Below, in pieces: positions 46,439 to 54,489 of a DNA stretch of 64,000 nucleotides (the stretch's first letter is position 1; each line of letters starts with the position of its first letter). The position numbers and the translations under genes are program-made. Where the stretch lies: positions 104,245 through 168,244 of IMG/VR virus record IMGVR_UViG_3300031521_000011; one strand, 5' to 3'. The notes under the pieces were generated by a model that saw only the letters and a program-made list of their open reading frames with translations, had not been told where the DNA came from and searched no databases. The stretch is from a virus.

Positions 46439-47755
46439 TTACACTAGATTTTGCTTGATACGCTCGAGGTCATCCTTACCGATTTCACCGAAGCACACCG
46501 GGCACTTGCCGGCGGCAGCCACTGCATCCTGGTATCCACTTACACTTTCGTCAAAGGCATACTGTATGTTCTTGATAGTATTCGATGTGGTGCGCTGCCT
46601 CAGCTCCGTATTGATGAGCCTTGTTTGAATATCGAATACCTTCCCATGCCCCCTGACAATTGTCTGCAGATTATCAAATAGCAGTGAAGCCTCACCCATT
46701 CCATTGTAAGTATCGACAACAGTCTGATTTGTGTCAACCTTTTTCTTAGCCTCGGATAGGGCGCTTGTTTTATTTCTTATATTTCCATAGATTGCCAGTT
46801 TCTGCATAAGTTCATCAAGCTGGACAAGGAGTGTACCACAATCCTTGTATTTTTCTAGGGTAATATTTGCTGCATTCAGCCTACCCTGCTCATTTTCCCT
46901 TTTATTATAGACAGACAGGACGGCCTTGTAATTCATGAGTATGTCGGCCAGCTTGCTTACGTCGTCAGCCATGGTGTCAAATACCTGATAGGATTTGATG
47001 CGAGCTTCCTGGGCAGCCTGCTCTTGAGTTGCCTTCTGCCACCGGCTATCAAGAGCAAATACTGTCGTGAAATCATCGAATTCAAGTTCTAGCGCACTCA
47101 TCGCCAGCTTGACTTCACTGAGTACTTGCCCAATCGCATCAAGCCCGTCATACGCCTTTAACGACTCTTCCAGCTTGATGATATCCTTATCAAGGTCCGT
47201 CGTCTTGATTTTGTTGACTCTGACGTCGGAGTTCACATCCTTAATGGCGGCATCCAGGATTCCCGTGTGGGCTACAGCGCCAATCATATCAGCTCTGGTT
47301 CCGGAGCTCTCCTGCAGCATGAAGGGCCCGTCTAGCTGATCAGCCATGTTGAGTGAAACCACAGAGGAACCTATATTCACCTGTATCATCCCGTGGGCGA
47401 CCAGCACTTCCTCCGGCGGATTTACACCAAAAGATTCAAAATGCTGAGTCCTGCCATCAGGGTATGTGATGTCATATGCATTTGGCGACGTGACACCTCT
47501 GGTGCGGGTGATGATTGTTCCATCGCTGAACTCAGCGATTACGATACACTTGGTAGCGCCGTTGCGGATGTATTCGGTGCCGGACGGCTTGTTGTACAGC
47601 ACCCACTTGATAGCACGCACGATAGCGCTTTTGCCATTATCTGTGGGGCCAACGATGGCGTTCATAAAGTCATCAAAAAGGACCGTCGTCGATTCGTGGC
47701 TTTGGAAATTGATCAGAGCCAGTTTGACCAGGCGCTTGGGTTGGAATTTCCTCAT
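46439..47755 (-). CDS. sbcC: SbcC/Rad50 N-terminal half ending at the zinc hook
   Basis: 438 residues, ATG after GAGGAGGTAGGTAATT. Walker A GPTDNGKSA near 35 within an ABC N-lobe (KLALINFQSHESTTVLFDDF), then ~300 residues of coiled coil, and a CPVCFGE hook near 418; the protein stops 20 residues later. It has no signature or Walker B, which are encoded by 41916-42623. The gene is thus split exactly at the hook, with the polymerase gene in between. Overlaps the upstream gene by 83 bases. Confidence 0.85.
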   Translation of the reverse strand: MRKFQPKRLVKLALINFQSHESTTVLFDDFMNAIVGPTDNGKSAIVRAIKWVLYNKPSGTEYIRNGATKCIVIAEFSDGTIITRTRGVTSPNAYDITYPDGRTQHFESFGVNPPEEVLVAHGMIQVNIGSSVVSLNMADQLDGPFMLQESSGTRADMIGAVAHTGILDAAIKDVNSDVRVNKIKTTDLDKDIIKLEESLKAYDGLDAIGQVLSEVKLAMSALELEFDDFTTVFALDSRWQKATQEQAAQEARIKSYQVFDTMADDVSKLADILMNYKAVLSVYNKRENEQGRLNAANITLEKYKDCGTLLVQLDELMQKLAIYGNIRNKTSALSEAKKKVDTNQTVVDTYNGMGEASLLFDNLQTIVRGHGKVFDIQTRLINTELRQRTTSNTIKNIQYAFDESVSGYQDAVAAAGKCPVCFGEIGKDDLERIKQNLV

Positions 47756-48023
47756 AATTACCTACCTCCTCACGATATTTTTTCTCAAATTCAATGAGAG
47801 TCTTAATTTGGGCATCTATGTGTTTGCGAGCAGCGTCTGAATAGCGGTAAGAATATCCAATTATACATCCGCCAATAGCAATTTGAGTGTCACCATAAAG
47901 GAACTCATATGAATAGCAGTTATTCGGACACACTTGCTGTTCTTCGCATACACCGAAATTCTCAGTATACACCGAGACCTTCATGTCGGCACCACATATC
48001 GGGCATGGGTGACCATCATTCAT
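47673..48023 (-). CDS. Zinc-ribbon protein
   Basis: 116 residues, ATG after AAGGAGGATTCTAAAAA. HPCPICGAD and CEEQQVCPNNC give a probable zinc site; a helical basic segment follows and the tail is Pro-rich. The last 27 codons overlap the SbcC N-half in another frame. Confidence 0.65.
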   Translation of the reverse strand: MNDGHPCPICGADMKVSVYTENFGVCEEQQVCPNNCYSYEFLYGDTQIAIGGCIIGYSYRYSDAARKHIDAQIKTLIEFEKKYREEVGNYEEIPTQAPGQTGSDQFPKPRIDDGPF

Positions 48024-48751
48024 TTTTTAGAATCCTCCTTCACTTTGATAGCCCTGTGTACTATGTCGAAAATCGGCTCATCATTCATATTTCCGACAGA
48101 TTGTTCTTTCTGGCTTTCGTAGGAATAGTCACATCCGAACATCACATCTCCGATAGCGCTGATATATAACACATCAACATTAACTTCCTGATCAGTGAAG
48201 GTGTTCATGGAATACTGGTCTTGCGCCATAGAATCACCGAGTCCCCACTCGATTGCATTGCCTTCCTCGATGAGGTGCTCTCCCTCTATATTGACTTTAT
48301 CGTACGGCCTATAAAACACCAGCGCTTTATATTTTGATTGCGCAACCATGTCGCACTGCTCATGAAATGGATCCTCAGAAACAGCAAGACCACAGTAAGC
48401 GTCTTCAAGTGTTCTAATCATCACCATATGCCCATAGAGACTAATGAGAGAATCTACCATTTCTTCACTGTACACTTTGGCATTTGTGACGATGTAAAAT
48501 CCATCCACATCAATTTTTCTATAAATGATGCGATCCACAAAATACTTGATAACATTGGATGCAAGGCTAGGTTCTCCGCCAGTAAATGCGATGCTGGAAA
48601 ATGTAACCTGGTCCAGTATACTGTCGATCATTTCAAATCCCATATCGCGAGGCTCTGCTGGACCACGCAGGCAATGCCGACATTCCATATTGCAGCGCCG
48701 GGTCACTTCCACAACCAGGTTGCTACAGAGTGTTCTGCGATCCCTAGTCAT
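48020..48751 (-). CDS. Second radical SAM protein
   Basis: 243 residues. RRCNMECRHCLRG (near 18-30) is the CxxxCxxC cluster motif and FTGGEPSLAS near 55 the GGEP SAM site. The C-terminal part (SAIGDVMFGCDYS) looks like a reduced SPASM-type segment with a single cysteine. Length is short for the family. Lies among small zinc proteins; substrate unknown. It could act on a peptide or on a nucleotide. Confidence 0.8.
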   Translation of the reverse strand: MTRDRRTLCSNLVVEVTRRCNMECRHCLRGPAEPRDMGFEMIDSILDQVTFSSIAFTGGEPSLASNVIKYFVDRIIYRKIDVDGFYIVTNAKVYSEEMVDSLISLYGHMVMIRTLEDAYCGLAVSEDPFHEQCDMVAQSKYKALVFYRPYDKVNIEGEHLIEEGNAIEWGLGDSMAQDQYSMNTFTDQEVNVDVLYISAIGDVMFGCDYSYESQKEQSVGNMNDEPIFDIVHRAIKVKEDSKK

Positions 48752-48982
48752 TTACTTGAATCTCTCCCTTCTAACCCCATGTTCGATACCTTTTTCATAC
48801 CAACGCTTGTAGATATCACCAACTTCGCCGAGGCAGTTTTTACACTGCCATTTCTTGTCGTATGGTTTTTGCGGAGTGATGTCCGTCACGAACTCATGAT
48901 ATTTGCAGGAATCAAGCTTTCTATGGTTTGCCTGAACCTGTTCCCATATTTTTCTACTATCCACGTTCACCATTTGTCCCAT
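48752..48982 (-). CDS. Small zinc-knuckle protein
   Basis: 76 residues from ATG 48982 (GGGAGG 4-5 bases upstream; ATG 48973 is an alternative). SCKYHEF and WQCKNCLGE could bind one zinc. Directly upstream of the radical SAM gene with no gap. Confidence 0.6.
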   Translation of the reverse strand: MGQMVNVDSRKIWEQVQANHRKLDSCKYHEFVTDITPQKPYDKKWQCKNCLGEVGDIYKRWYEKGIEHGVRRERFK

Positions 48983-49209
48983 TCATCCTCCCGGCCAGCG
49001 TTATATATTCGTTCACAGTGAATTTCCATCCATTTACAGGTCCATATTGGAGATGTTTTGTTTGGCCACTCCAGTTTTCCTTTTCCCGTACCGAACGCAT
49101 AGCAATCAATGCATTTCGGTACGGGCGGATTTTTTAAACTGCAGTCATCGCAGCTTCTTTTTTTGAAGATAGGGCATTCGTCATTGCATAACCTTTGCCT
49201 CAGATCCAT
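48967..49209 (-). CDS. Small cysteine-rich zinc protein
   Basis: 80 residues, ATG after GAGGTATTACG. Eight cysteines in a pattern C-x3-C...C-x2-C...C-x2-C (CNDECPIF, CDDCSL, KCIDCYA, TCKWMEIHC). Function unknown; same operon as the radical SAM gene. Confidence 0.65.
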   Translation of the reverse strand: MDLRQRLCNDECPIFKKRSCDDCSLKNPPVPKCIDCYAFGTGKGKLEWPNKTSPIWTCKWMEIHCERIYNAGREDEWDKW

Positions 49210-49241
49210 CGTAATACCTCACTACACGCTCCAGGAGCGCC

Positions 49242-50240
49242 TCAGATACGCTCCATTGCCCCTAGTATGCTTATTATGCTGAAGTCTATCCCTGCTGTAG
49301 CGTCGTTCGCCTGAGCGCATCCAGCGATCTTAGCGTCTATAGCATCACTAAAGTGCAAAAGCGTGTCCTCCAGCGTCTTTGGCCGCGGCACTCCCCAAAT
49401 ACCATGATGGGATAGAACGCTCTGCTGAAGGTCACGAAGCTGCTCGGCATCCAAGCCGTCAGCACCAAGGCTGTCGTTGATGTCGTCAGAGAAGCTGATA
49501 AAGGTGAATCTATGGTCCATCAGCACGTTTTTGCGATAGATACCTGTCTTGAACTCATATTCTTTAGTCTTGCAGATATCATGAAGGATTGCTTTGGCGC
49601 GCAGCCGGCTGGGGTTGATGACGGATGATGCGTCAGTGCAGCCGATCAGCGCAGAGTCGCAGTAGCAGTAATTCTGAATTATGCAATCAATCATTGTCAG
49701 CACGCCAAAGGTATGTACGAACAGGCCGCCCTGCTTGTTCTGATGATGTTTACTGGCAGCTACGCAGGTTGTGAAGTCTTTCCAGCGTTCTCTCTCTTCT
49801 GCGCTTTGATAGACTTCTCCACCATCCTGGTAGCCTATCGCCGCTCGTACAAAGCGCTGGTACGGCTGATCCAATGCGGCAACAATCCTGCCAAAACACT
49901 CCCACATGCTTTCAGGTATGTCGTATTTTGCGATGTATAGCGACATATCCTCTTTCATCGGATCCAGAACTTCAAAACCCTCAGGATTAATTTGTCTCTT
50001 TCCTTGATACTCACCCACCGCCCCGATGACGCGAATGAGATCGCCTTGCTTGAGTTTCTCATTGCGCTCTTCGACCTTTTTCCATACAGGAAACTCTATG
50101 ACAGCATCCGAGTCGCCAAGTAGGATTGTGAGGTACTGGGTGCTATTCGCCCCATATGACCTAAGAGACTTGCTTTGAATAACTCCATTAACATCACAGT
50201 AGGAGTTCAGTGGTGCATCGAATATTTCACTTATTCGCAT
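49242..50240 (-). CDS. OB-fold/HD-domain nuclease, YhaM-like
   Basis: 332 residues from ATG 50240 (TTGGAGGATACAT). Residues ~30-90 look like an OB-fold nucleic-acid binding domain (LTILLGDSDAVIEFPVWKK, GDLIRVIGAVGEYQGK), followed by an HD domain: KHHQNKQGGLFVHTFGV near 170, AILHDICKT near 223 and SHHGIWG near 285 supply His/Asp ligands. This is the architecture of Bacillus YhaM 3'-5' exonuclease. Probable role in RNA or ssDNA turnover. Confidence 0.75.
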   Translation of the reverse strand: MRISEIFDAPLNSYCDVNGVIQSKSLRSYGANSTQYLTILLGDSDAVIEFPVWKKVEERNEKLKQGDLIRVIGAVGEYQGKRQINPEGFEVLDPMKEDMSLYIAKYDIPESMWECFGRIVAALDQPYQRFVRAAIGYQDGGEVYQSAEERERWKDFTTCVAASKHHQNKQGGLFVHTFGVLTMIDCIIQNYCYCDSALIGCTDASSVINPSRLRAKAILHDICKTKEYEFKTGIYRKNVLMDHRFTFISFSDDINDSLGADGLDAEQLRDLQQSVLSHHGIWGVPRPKTLEDTLLHFSDAIDAKIAGCAQANDATAGIDFSIISILGAMERI

Positions 50241-50264
50241 ATGTATCCTCCAAAAAATAGAATT

Positions 50265-50292
50265 TGCCGGGTACGATAGGTTCGTACCCGGC
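50265..50292 (-). terminator. Terminator or attenuator between the DUF932-like and YhaM-like genes
   Basis: GCCGGGTACGA/TCGTACCCGGC stem, 5-6 base loop, then AAATTCTATTTTTT on the minus strand. Confidence 0.75.
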
Positions 50293-50299
50293 AATGTTA

Positions 50300-51352
50300 T
50301 CAGGCTGCGAGCTTCAATTCAAGTATTGTTCCGGCGAATCTTTCCATGTCCAGTCTGGTTTCGTAGGGATATGCCTGGGCGGCTGCCGTAATGGCCGAGA
50401 TTATGCCATACTTGGATGTATCGGGATTCATGGCATATTTTTCCATTATTTTATTTCTGATACCTTCGGTGAAATTGTTGTTTTTCTTCTCGATGAGGTT
50501 GATGAGAATGCCTGTGGGGTTCACAAGAATCTCATTGCGGCTATCAGCAAACAGCTGAACCTGGCGGCCGCCTTCAGCCAGAGCTATCTGGGTGGCTGCT
50601 TTGAATTCCGCCATCAGATCAGCAGGGTCGCCGAGATGGCGCTTATTGAAGAGAGGCTTGCCGCCAATAGGACGGAAGCAACCATTCCGGCACCACTGGT
50701 CATGAACGATAAGCTCCAGGCGAGCATTGAAGTTTCCGGTTTCGCCGTTGGCGCAGTGCAGCCCGGCGAAGAAGATGTTCGGCTTGCCGTCCGGAGTTTG
50801 GCCAGCATCAAGATATATCTTATCAAGCAGCAGGCGGGCATTGAACATATCTTCACTGAAGCTGTAATCATCAATCAGATAGCTCGTGCCGGCGATGGCT
50901 TCATTGAAGGCTGGGACAACATCCTTATTGTCCATAATGCCATACTTGCTCGAAAGGAAAGCCCGGGCCACCTGGTTGTCTCCTTCAGTGCGCGCGCGAA
51001 TCAACACCTCACTATTGCCGCCCTCGTTCATATACTGCTCTTTCCAGTAATCGAAATGGGGCTGCAGAAGCTCAACAGGGCACTTCTTGGCATACTGGGC
51101 CGGTATGCCAACCTTTGACATGAGCTGGGTGAAGGAATGGGGCGTTGTATCCATTACCCTCTTGCCGGTGAGGTCCACGATTTCAATGGCGCCCGTTATG
51201 CCATTATTGGATAACTGGAGGCCGCTGATATCTGTTTTGAAGTCATACTTGCCAGCGTCATCGGCGGCGACTCTCTCAATCACCTTGTCGAACTTCTCCT
51301 GCTTGGCTGCCCTCTCCCCTGGGGTCATTGCATTGATGTTTTTGATATTCAT
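50300..51352 (-). CDS. DUF932-like phage protein
   Basis: 350 residues. The central segment (VARAFLSSKYGIMDNKDVVPAF) resembles the DUF932 family of phage/plasmid proteins, whose members occur beside recombination and replication genes; biochemical role is not established. Start ATG overlaps the preceding gene by four bases (ATGA). Confidence 0.65.
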   Translation of the reverse strand: MNIKNINAMTPGERAAKQEKFDKVIERVAADDAGKYDFKTDISGLQLSNNGITGAIEIVDLTGKRVMDTTPHSFTQLMSKVGIPAQYAKKCPVELLQPHFDYWKEQYMNEGGNSEVLIRARTEGDNQVARAFLSSKYGIMDNKDVVPAFNEAIAGTSYLIDDYSFSEDMFNARLLLDKIYLDAGQTPDGKPNIFFAGLHCANGETGNFNARLELIVHDQWCRNGCFRPIGGKPLFNKRHLGDPADLMAEFKAATQIALAEGGRQVQLFADSRNEILVNPTGILINLIEKKNNNFTEGIRNKIMEKYAMNPDTSKYGIISAITAAAQAYPYETRLDMERFAGTILELKLAA

Positions 51353-51723
51353 CTGAGAATTCTCCTCCTGATTTCGATTTTTTCTTTAATTTCCTTGGTG
51401 TAAGGTACAACCTTGAAGTTTACGCCGGGATAGATGATTGCCAAGATCCTGAATGTGGCCACAACATCCTGAGGACCATCAAGAATAAGGGGACCATACT
51501 TCGGAATCATCAGTGGATCGCTGGTGGCCATGACCACAATTAAAGACATGGCATGGATATCCACCTGCTCTTTACTGGCAACAATGTACTGGCCGTCACC
51601 CTTCTTGAAGACATAAGCCATGCCCTCCTTTTCCACAAGGTCATTGATAAGGGTGGCAAGCTTCTCTGACGGCTTTGACTCAGTAGAGTCCGTCGCGCCG
51701 GTATCTGTGTTCTCGCTGCTCAT
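51349..51723 (-). CDS. Unknown protein
   Basis: 124 residues from ATG 51723 (GGAGGAAACAG upstream; an earlier in-frame start lacks a site). Ser/Thr-rich start, then an alpha/beta body (GMAYVFKKGDGQYIVASKEQ). Overlaps both neighbours; probable small operon 52003-50300. Function unknown. Confidence 0.65.
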   Translation of the reverse strand: MSSENTDTGATDSTESKPSEKLATLINDLVEKEGMAYVFKKGDGQYIVASKEQVDIHAMSLIVVMATSDPLMIPKYGPLILDGPQDVVATFRILAIIYPGVNFKVVPYTKEIKEKIEIRRRILR

Positions 51724-52003
51724 CTGTTTCCTCCGTTCCGCCTTCAATCTGAAGGCGCCTTATCAGATCGTCTATCTCAATGCGATTCATATGAGACGGA
51801 TGCCAGTCATGGACCTGGTCGCTATCGTAACCAACTAAGCCGCCAAGCATGTAGACGTACTGCACTTGTTTTCTGGTTGCCGGCTTAAGGAACCAAAGAT
51901 CGGGATCCAGCTTGTCTGGATCAATCTTTAACCCATCTGCCTTAAGCTTTTGAATAGATGGTGCGAGGTCCTTTCTGTTGAGCTTCTCAAGGTCTGAAAT
52001 CAA
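51680..52003 (-). CDS. Unknown protein, TTG start
   Basis: 107 residues from TTG 52003 (AAGGAGGG 9-10 bases upstream). Contains a helical motif FLKPATRKQVQYVYMLGGLVG that resembles the terminal helix-bundle motif attached to several phage nucleases and SSB-type proteins. Function unknown. Confidence 0.6.
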   Translation of the reverse strand: MISDLEKLNRKDLAPSIQKLKADGLKIDPDKLDPDLWFLKPATRKQVQYVYMLGGLVGYDSDQVHDWHPSHMNRIEIDDLIRRLQIEGGTEETDEQREHRYRRDGLY

Positions 52004-52029
52004 CTATGTATTCCCTCCTTAATAAAATA

Positions 52030-52049
52030 AGCTGCAGTATACTGCAGCT
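52030..52049. terminator. Hairpin between tRNA-Leu(CAA) and gene 52003
   Basis: Perfect 20-base palindrome AGCTGCAGTATACTGCAGCT; minus strand continues TTATTTTATT, plus strand TTAATTTTT. Likely terminates the tRNA transcript at least in part. Confidence 0.6.
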
Positions 52050-52057
52050 TTAATTTT

Positions 52058-52133
52058 TGGTGCGGGTGGTGGGACTCGAACCCACGGATAGCCGCTTTTG
52101 AGGCGGCCGCGTCTGCCGTTGCGCCACACCCGC
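52058..52133 (-). tRNA. tRNA-Leu (CAA), short variable arm
   Basis: 76 bases with CCA encoded. Acceptor GCGGGTG/CACCCGC, anticodon stem GCCGC/GCGGC, loop CTCAAAA (anticodon CAA), T-arm GTGGG-TTCGAGT-CCCAC. The variable region is only TATCC, although leucine tRNAs normally carry a long variable arm. Confidence 0.85.
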
Positions 52134-52134
52134 A

Positions 52135-52221
52135 TGGTAGGGGATGCGGGATTTGAACCCGCACGACCTCTCAGTCAGTGGATTTTAAGTCCCCTGCGTC
52201 TGCCAATTTCGCCAATCCCCC
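52135..52221 (-). tRNA. tRNA-Leu (UAA)
   Basis: 87 bases with CCA. Loop CTTAAAA gives anticodon UAA, and a long variable arm is present as expected for leucine. One base from the previous tRNA. Confidence 0.9.
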
Positions 52222-52225
52222 TTAT

Positions 52226-52669
52226 CTACTTCAAATACCTTTGCTTGCACTTCAGTTTAGGATATTGTTCAAATAAATCCCAAATGGGAATCCTATTTGA
52301 TAGCAATGCTTTATCAATCTCACTCTTTGTGCAAACCGCGATCTCAATTGTACTACCTGTTGGCACATCATGTCCGGAGGATATGAACTTAATACCTTCT
52401 TCGCTGACGTATAATCGAGTACTGCCCAAATGATGACCGTCCATAACTCGGTTAGCCATGTCATTAATGCAGCCGCAAACCAGATACCCAGTATCTCCGG
52501 TATAATCACAGTTTAAGGCCCGCATAATATACCTGGTGCCCTTCTTTTTATCTGCTCGATATATCATCTGTTCAAGCACTGGGGTAATTGGATTTTCCCA
52601 AGCCCTCTTTCCTTGAGACCATTCAGCGAAATTAATTTCAGAATCAAATTCGGCAATCAATTTTTCCAT
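52226..52669 (-). CDS. Unknown protein
   Basis: 147 residues from ATG 52669 (AAAGGAGAATGAT). An acidic N-terminus, then CDYTGDTGYLVCGC with three cysteines near 55-70, and a C-terminal part with an EIAVCTKSEIDKALLSNRIP motif. No family recognised. Lies between tRNA genes. Confidence 0.6.
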   Translation of the reverse strand: MEKLIAEFDSEINFAEWSQGKRAWENPITPVLEQMIYRADKKKGTRYIMRALNCDYTGDTGYLVCGCINDMANRVMDGHHLGSTRLYVSEEGIKFISSGHDVPTGSTIEIAVCTKSEIDKALLSNRIPIWDLFEQYPKLKCKQRYLK

Positions 52670-52686
52670 ATCATTCTCCTTTATCC

Positions 52687-52863
52687 TCATAGCAGGTACC
52701 ACCACCATTCCTCTTCAAACCACTTATTCACAAGTTCCTTGTCAGCCTTATCTTGCTTCACCAATTCTTTTAGAAATGCGATACCTTCCTCTTCACTTAC
52801 CTCTACACCGAAGAGCGTCCAGGGTCGTGGATTCTCGACTATTTTAGGATTGTCATTTTCCAT
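52687..52863 (-). CDS. Small acidic protein
   Basis: 58 residues, ATG after TTAGGAGGCAATGA. Glu/Lys-rich with a Trp cluster at the end (FEEEWWWYLL). Function unknown. Confidence 0.65.
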   Translation of the reverse strand: MENDNPKIVENPRPWTLFGVEVSEEEGIAFLKELVKQDKADKELVNKWFEEEWWWYLL

Positions 52864-52891
52864 TCATTGCCTCCTAAAAACAAACAATTAT

Positions 52892-52969
52892 AGGACCCGG
52901 AGGAATTCGGACCCTCGACTTCCTGCCCCGTACGTTAGGCTGGCACTCTATCCACTGAGCTACGGGCCC
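52892..52969 (-). tRNA. tRNA-like gene, anticodon not determinable
   Basis: 78 bases. Acceptor GGGCCCG/CGGGTCC and T-arm GAGGG/TCCTC pair, and a D-arm is present, but the segment between D- and T-arms is 28 bases rather than 23 and forms no proper 5-bp anticodon stem. No CCA encoded. Confidence 0.55.
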
Positions 52970-52982
52970 GAGGGGAGCCCGA

Positions 52983-53948
52983 TTACTCGGGCGCCTTTGT
53001 GTTTGAATTTGATAATTTAACCAACGCCTGAAGATTGTCTGTATGACAAAGTATTCTTGACTTATCCTCATGGCTAAGATTTTTTCTGGTAAGTGCATCC
53101 GAACATAGGCAGGCGATGGCGAACAGGATTGATTGCCTGGTATCCTCATCCTCAACAATTGGTATGATCTTGCTTTGCTTCTGGATAGTGGGTGCCATAT
53201 TCGCTTTGAGAACATTTATGGTGTTCATGATATCGGGTACCGATTCAAGCATGAGCTCCTTGTAGAATCCCTCATAGTCATAGGTGATCTTATCCAGCGG
53301 CTTAGATTCGATATCCTCCACATACTTGGTAAGCAGTTCGTAGCTCATCCTGTATGCATGGAAGCTGTGAGCAGTGTGAGTATAGCTACCAACTGGATAT
53401 CCCATCTCTTCCGCCACCCGGCGCTGCAGGGCAATGAATCCGACTGCATTCATGTAGGTGGCCCTGACGGCATCGTTGCTTCTCATCATTACCTGCATAT
53501 TCAGCCTTCCATCCCTATAAAGGAATTGGATGCTCTGCAGGCAGGCCGGATCTTTGTTTATGGAGTCAACTGCAAAATCCCTGATGCCCATTACCGCGCG
53601 CCGGGTATCCGCATTGCGCCTGAGTTCACTGTAAAGCCATGGGAGCTGTTTTTCAAAGCGGTTATGATAGGTATACTCCCAGCAGAGGCCGTCGCCAATC
53701 TTGAAATCCAGCACGCCATCCACAATTTCCATTGTGTACTGCTGCAGCTCCCGGTGACCTCCCGGGAACAGCCTGCTGATGAATGGCTCTGCCGTGGCAT
53801 TCTCCACAAACATTGTCATTCCGATTTCCTTGATATCCGTATTATAGTCGGGACACGGATAAATTGGACCCTCCCTCTCCAGTACCACGAGCGCTTTGTG
53901 GTATGCCTCAGGTAGATTTGGCGCTTCGACGAAGTGATGTCTGTACAT
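52983..53948 (-). CDS. Thymidylate synthase family protein
   Basis: 321 residues. RRNADTRRAVMGIRD, then DPACLQSIQF (catalytic Cys), RDGRLNMQVMMRSNDA, MNAVGFIALQRRV and SYTHTAHSFHAY follow the order of thymidylate synthase / dCMP hydroxymethylase motifs. Asn in YMNAVGF sits where thymidylate synthases have Asn and dCMP hydroxymethylases Asp, hinting at a dUMP-type substrate. Could supply dTMP or a hydroxymethylated uracil for modified phage DNA. C-terminal ~70 residues are extra. Confidence 0.75.
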   Translation of the reverse strand: MYRHHFVEAPNLPEAYHKALVVLEREGPIYPCPDYNTDIKEIGMTMFVENATAEPFISRLFPGGHRELQQYTMEIVDGVLDFKIGDGLCWEYTYHNRFEKQLPWLYSELRRNADTRRAVMGIRDFAVDSINKDPACLQSIQFLYRDGRLNMQVMMRSNDAVRATYMNAVGFIALQRRVAEEMGYPVGSYTHTAHSFHAYRMSYELLTKYVEDIESKPLDKITYDYEGFYKELMLESVPDIMNTINVLKANMAPTIQKQSKIIPIVEDEDTRQSILFAIACLCSDALTRKNLSHEDKSRILCHTDNLQALVKLSNSNTKAPE

Positions 53949-53969
53949 TAGATCGCTCCTTTCTTATTT

Positions 53970-54120
53970 TAAATAGGGTATACGGTAGTCTGGCTCTCAA
54001 CGGGGTTCGGACCCGTACTCAACGACAATGCGTCAGTCCTTCCAATTGGGCTATGAGATAAATTGAGTCTCTGTTCTTGATGCAGAAACCACAATCCCAG
54101 ACTACCGTATACCCTATTTA
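53970..54120. repeat. Perfect 24-bp inverted repeat enclosing a tRNA-like sequence
   Basis: Arms 53970-53993 and 54097-54120 are exact reverse complements (key bases TAGGGTATACGGTAGTCTGG). The 103-base centre holds a tRNA-like sequence. The arms are outside the tRNA fold itself. Confidence 0.9.
53994..54060 (-). tRNA. tRNA-like sequence inside the 24-bp inverted repeat
   Basis: T-arm ACGGG-TCCGAAC-CCCGT pairs perfectly, and a partial acceptor (TCTCA/TGAGA) and D-arm are present. Only 19 bases separate D- and T-arms; GAC-GCATT-GTC forms a 3-4 bp mini-stem with a 5-base loop. No standard anticodon loop. Confidence 0.45.
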
Positions 54121-54128
54121 TTTTTAAA

Positions 54129-54217
54129 TGGCGGAAGTAGTAGGACTCGAACCCACAGGCCCTTTCGGGCTCACCGGTTTTCAAGACCGGCTCCTTAACC
54201 AATTCGGACATACTTCC
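54129..54217 (-). tRNA. tRNA-Ser (UGA)
   Basis: 89 bases with CCA; acceptor GGAAGTA/TACTTCC, loop CTTGAAA gives anticodon UGA, long variable arm (GAGCCCGAAAGGGCCT) as expected for serine. Confidence 0.92.
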
Positions 54218-54228
54218 AAAAAGCAAAA

Positions 54229-54316
54229 TGGTGCGCCGGGAAGGATTTGAACCTCCGTACCCCGAAGGGAGCAGGTTTACAGCCTGCCGCCATTGACCAG
54301 ACTCGGCCACCGACGC
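54229..54316 (-). tRNA. tRNA-Tyr (GUA)
   Basis: 88 bases with CCA; acceptor GCGTCGG/CCGGCGC, anticodon stem GCAGG/CCTGC, loop CTGTAAA, long variable arm typical of bacterial Tyr. Confidence 0.92.
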
Positions 54317-54319
54317 ATA

Positions 54320-54405
54320 TGGTGCGAGAGATGGGACTTGAACCCACACGGCCTTTCGGTCACCAGCCCCTCAAACTGGCGCGGCTGCCATTACGCCACC
54401 CTCGC
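54320..54405 (-). tRNA. tRNA-Leu (GAG)
   Basis: 86 bases with CCA; stem CCAGT/GCTGG, loop TTGAGGG gives GAG, long variable arm. Confidence 0.9.
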
Positions 54406-54409
54406 AAAC

Positions 54410-54486
54410 TGGCGGCTCCAGGGAGACTCGAACTCCCGACCTCTGCCGTGACAGGGCAGCGCGATAACCAACTTCGCTATGGAGTC
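54410..54486 (-). tRNA. tRNA-Asp (GUC)
   Basis: 77 bases with CCA; acceptor GACTCCA/TGGAGCC, stem CTGCC/GGCAG, loop CTGTCAC. Confidence 0.92.
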
Positions 54487-54489
54487 AAA

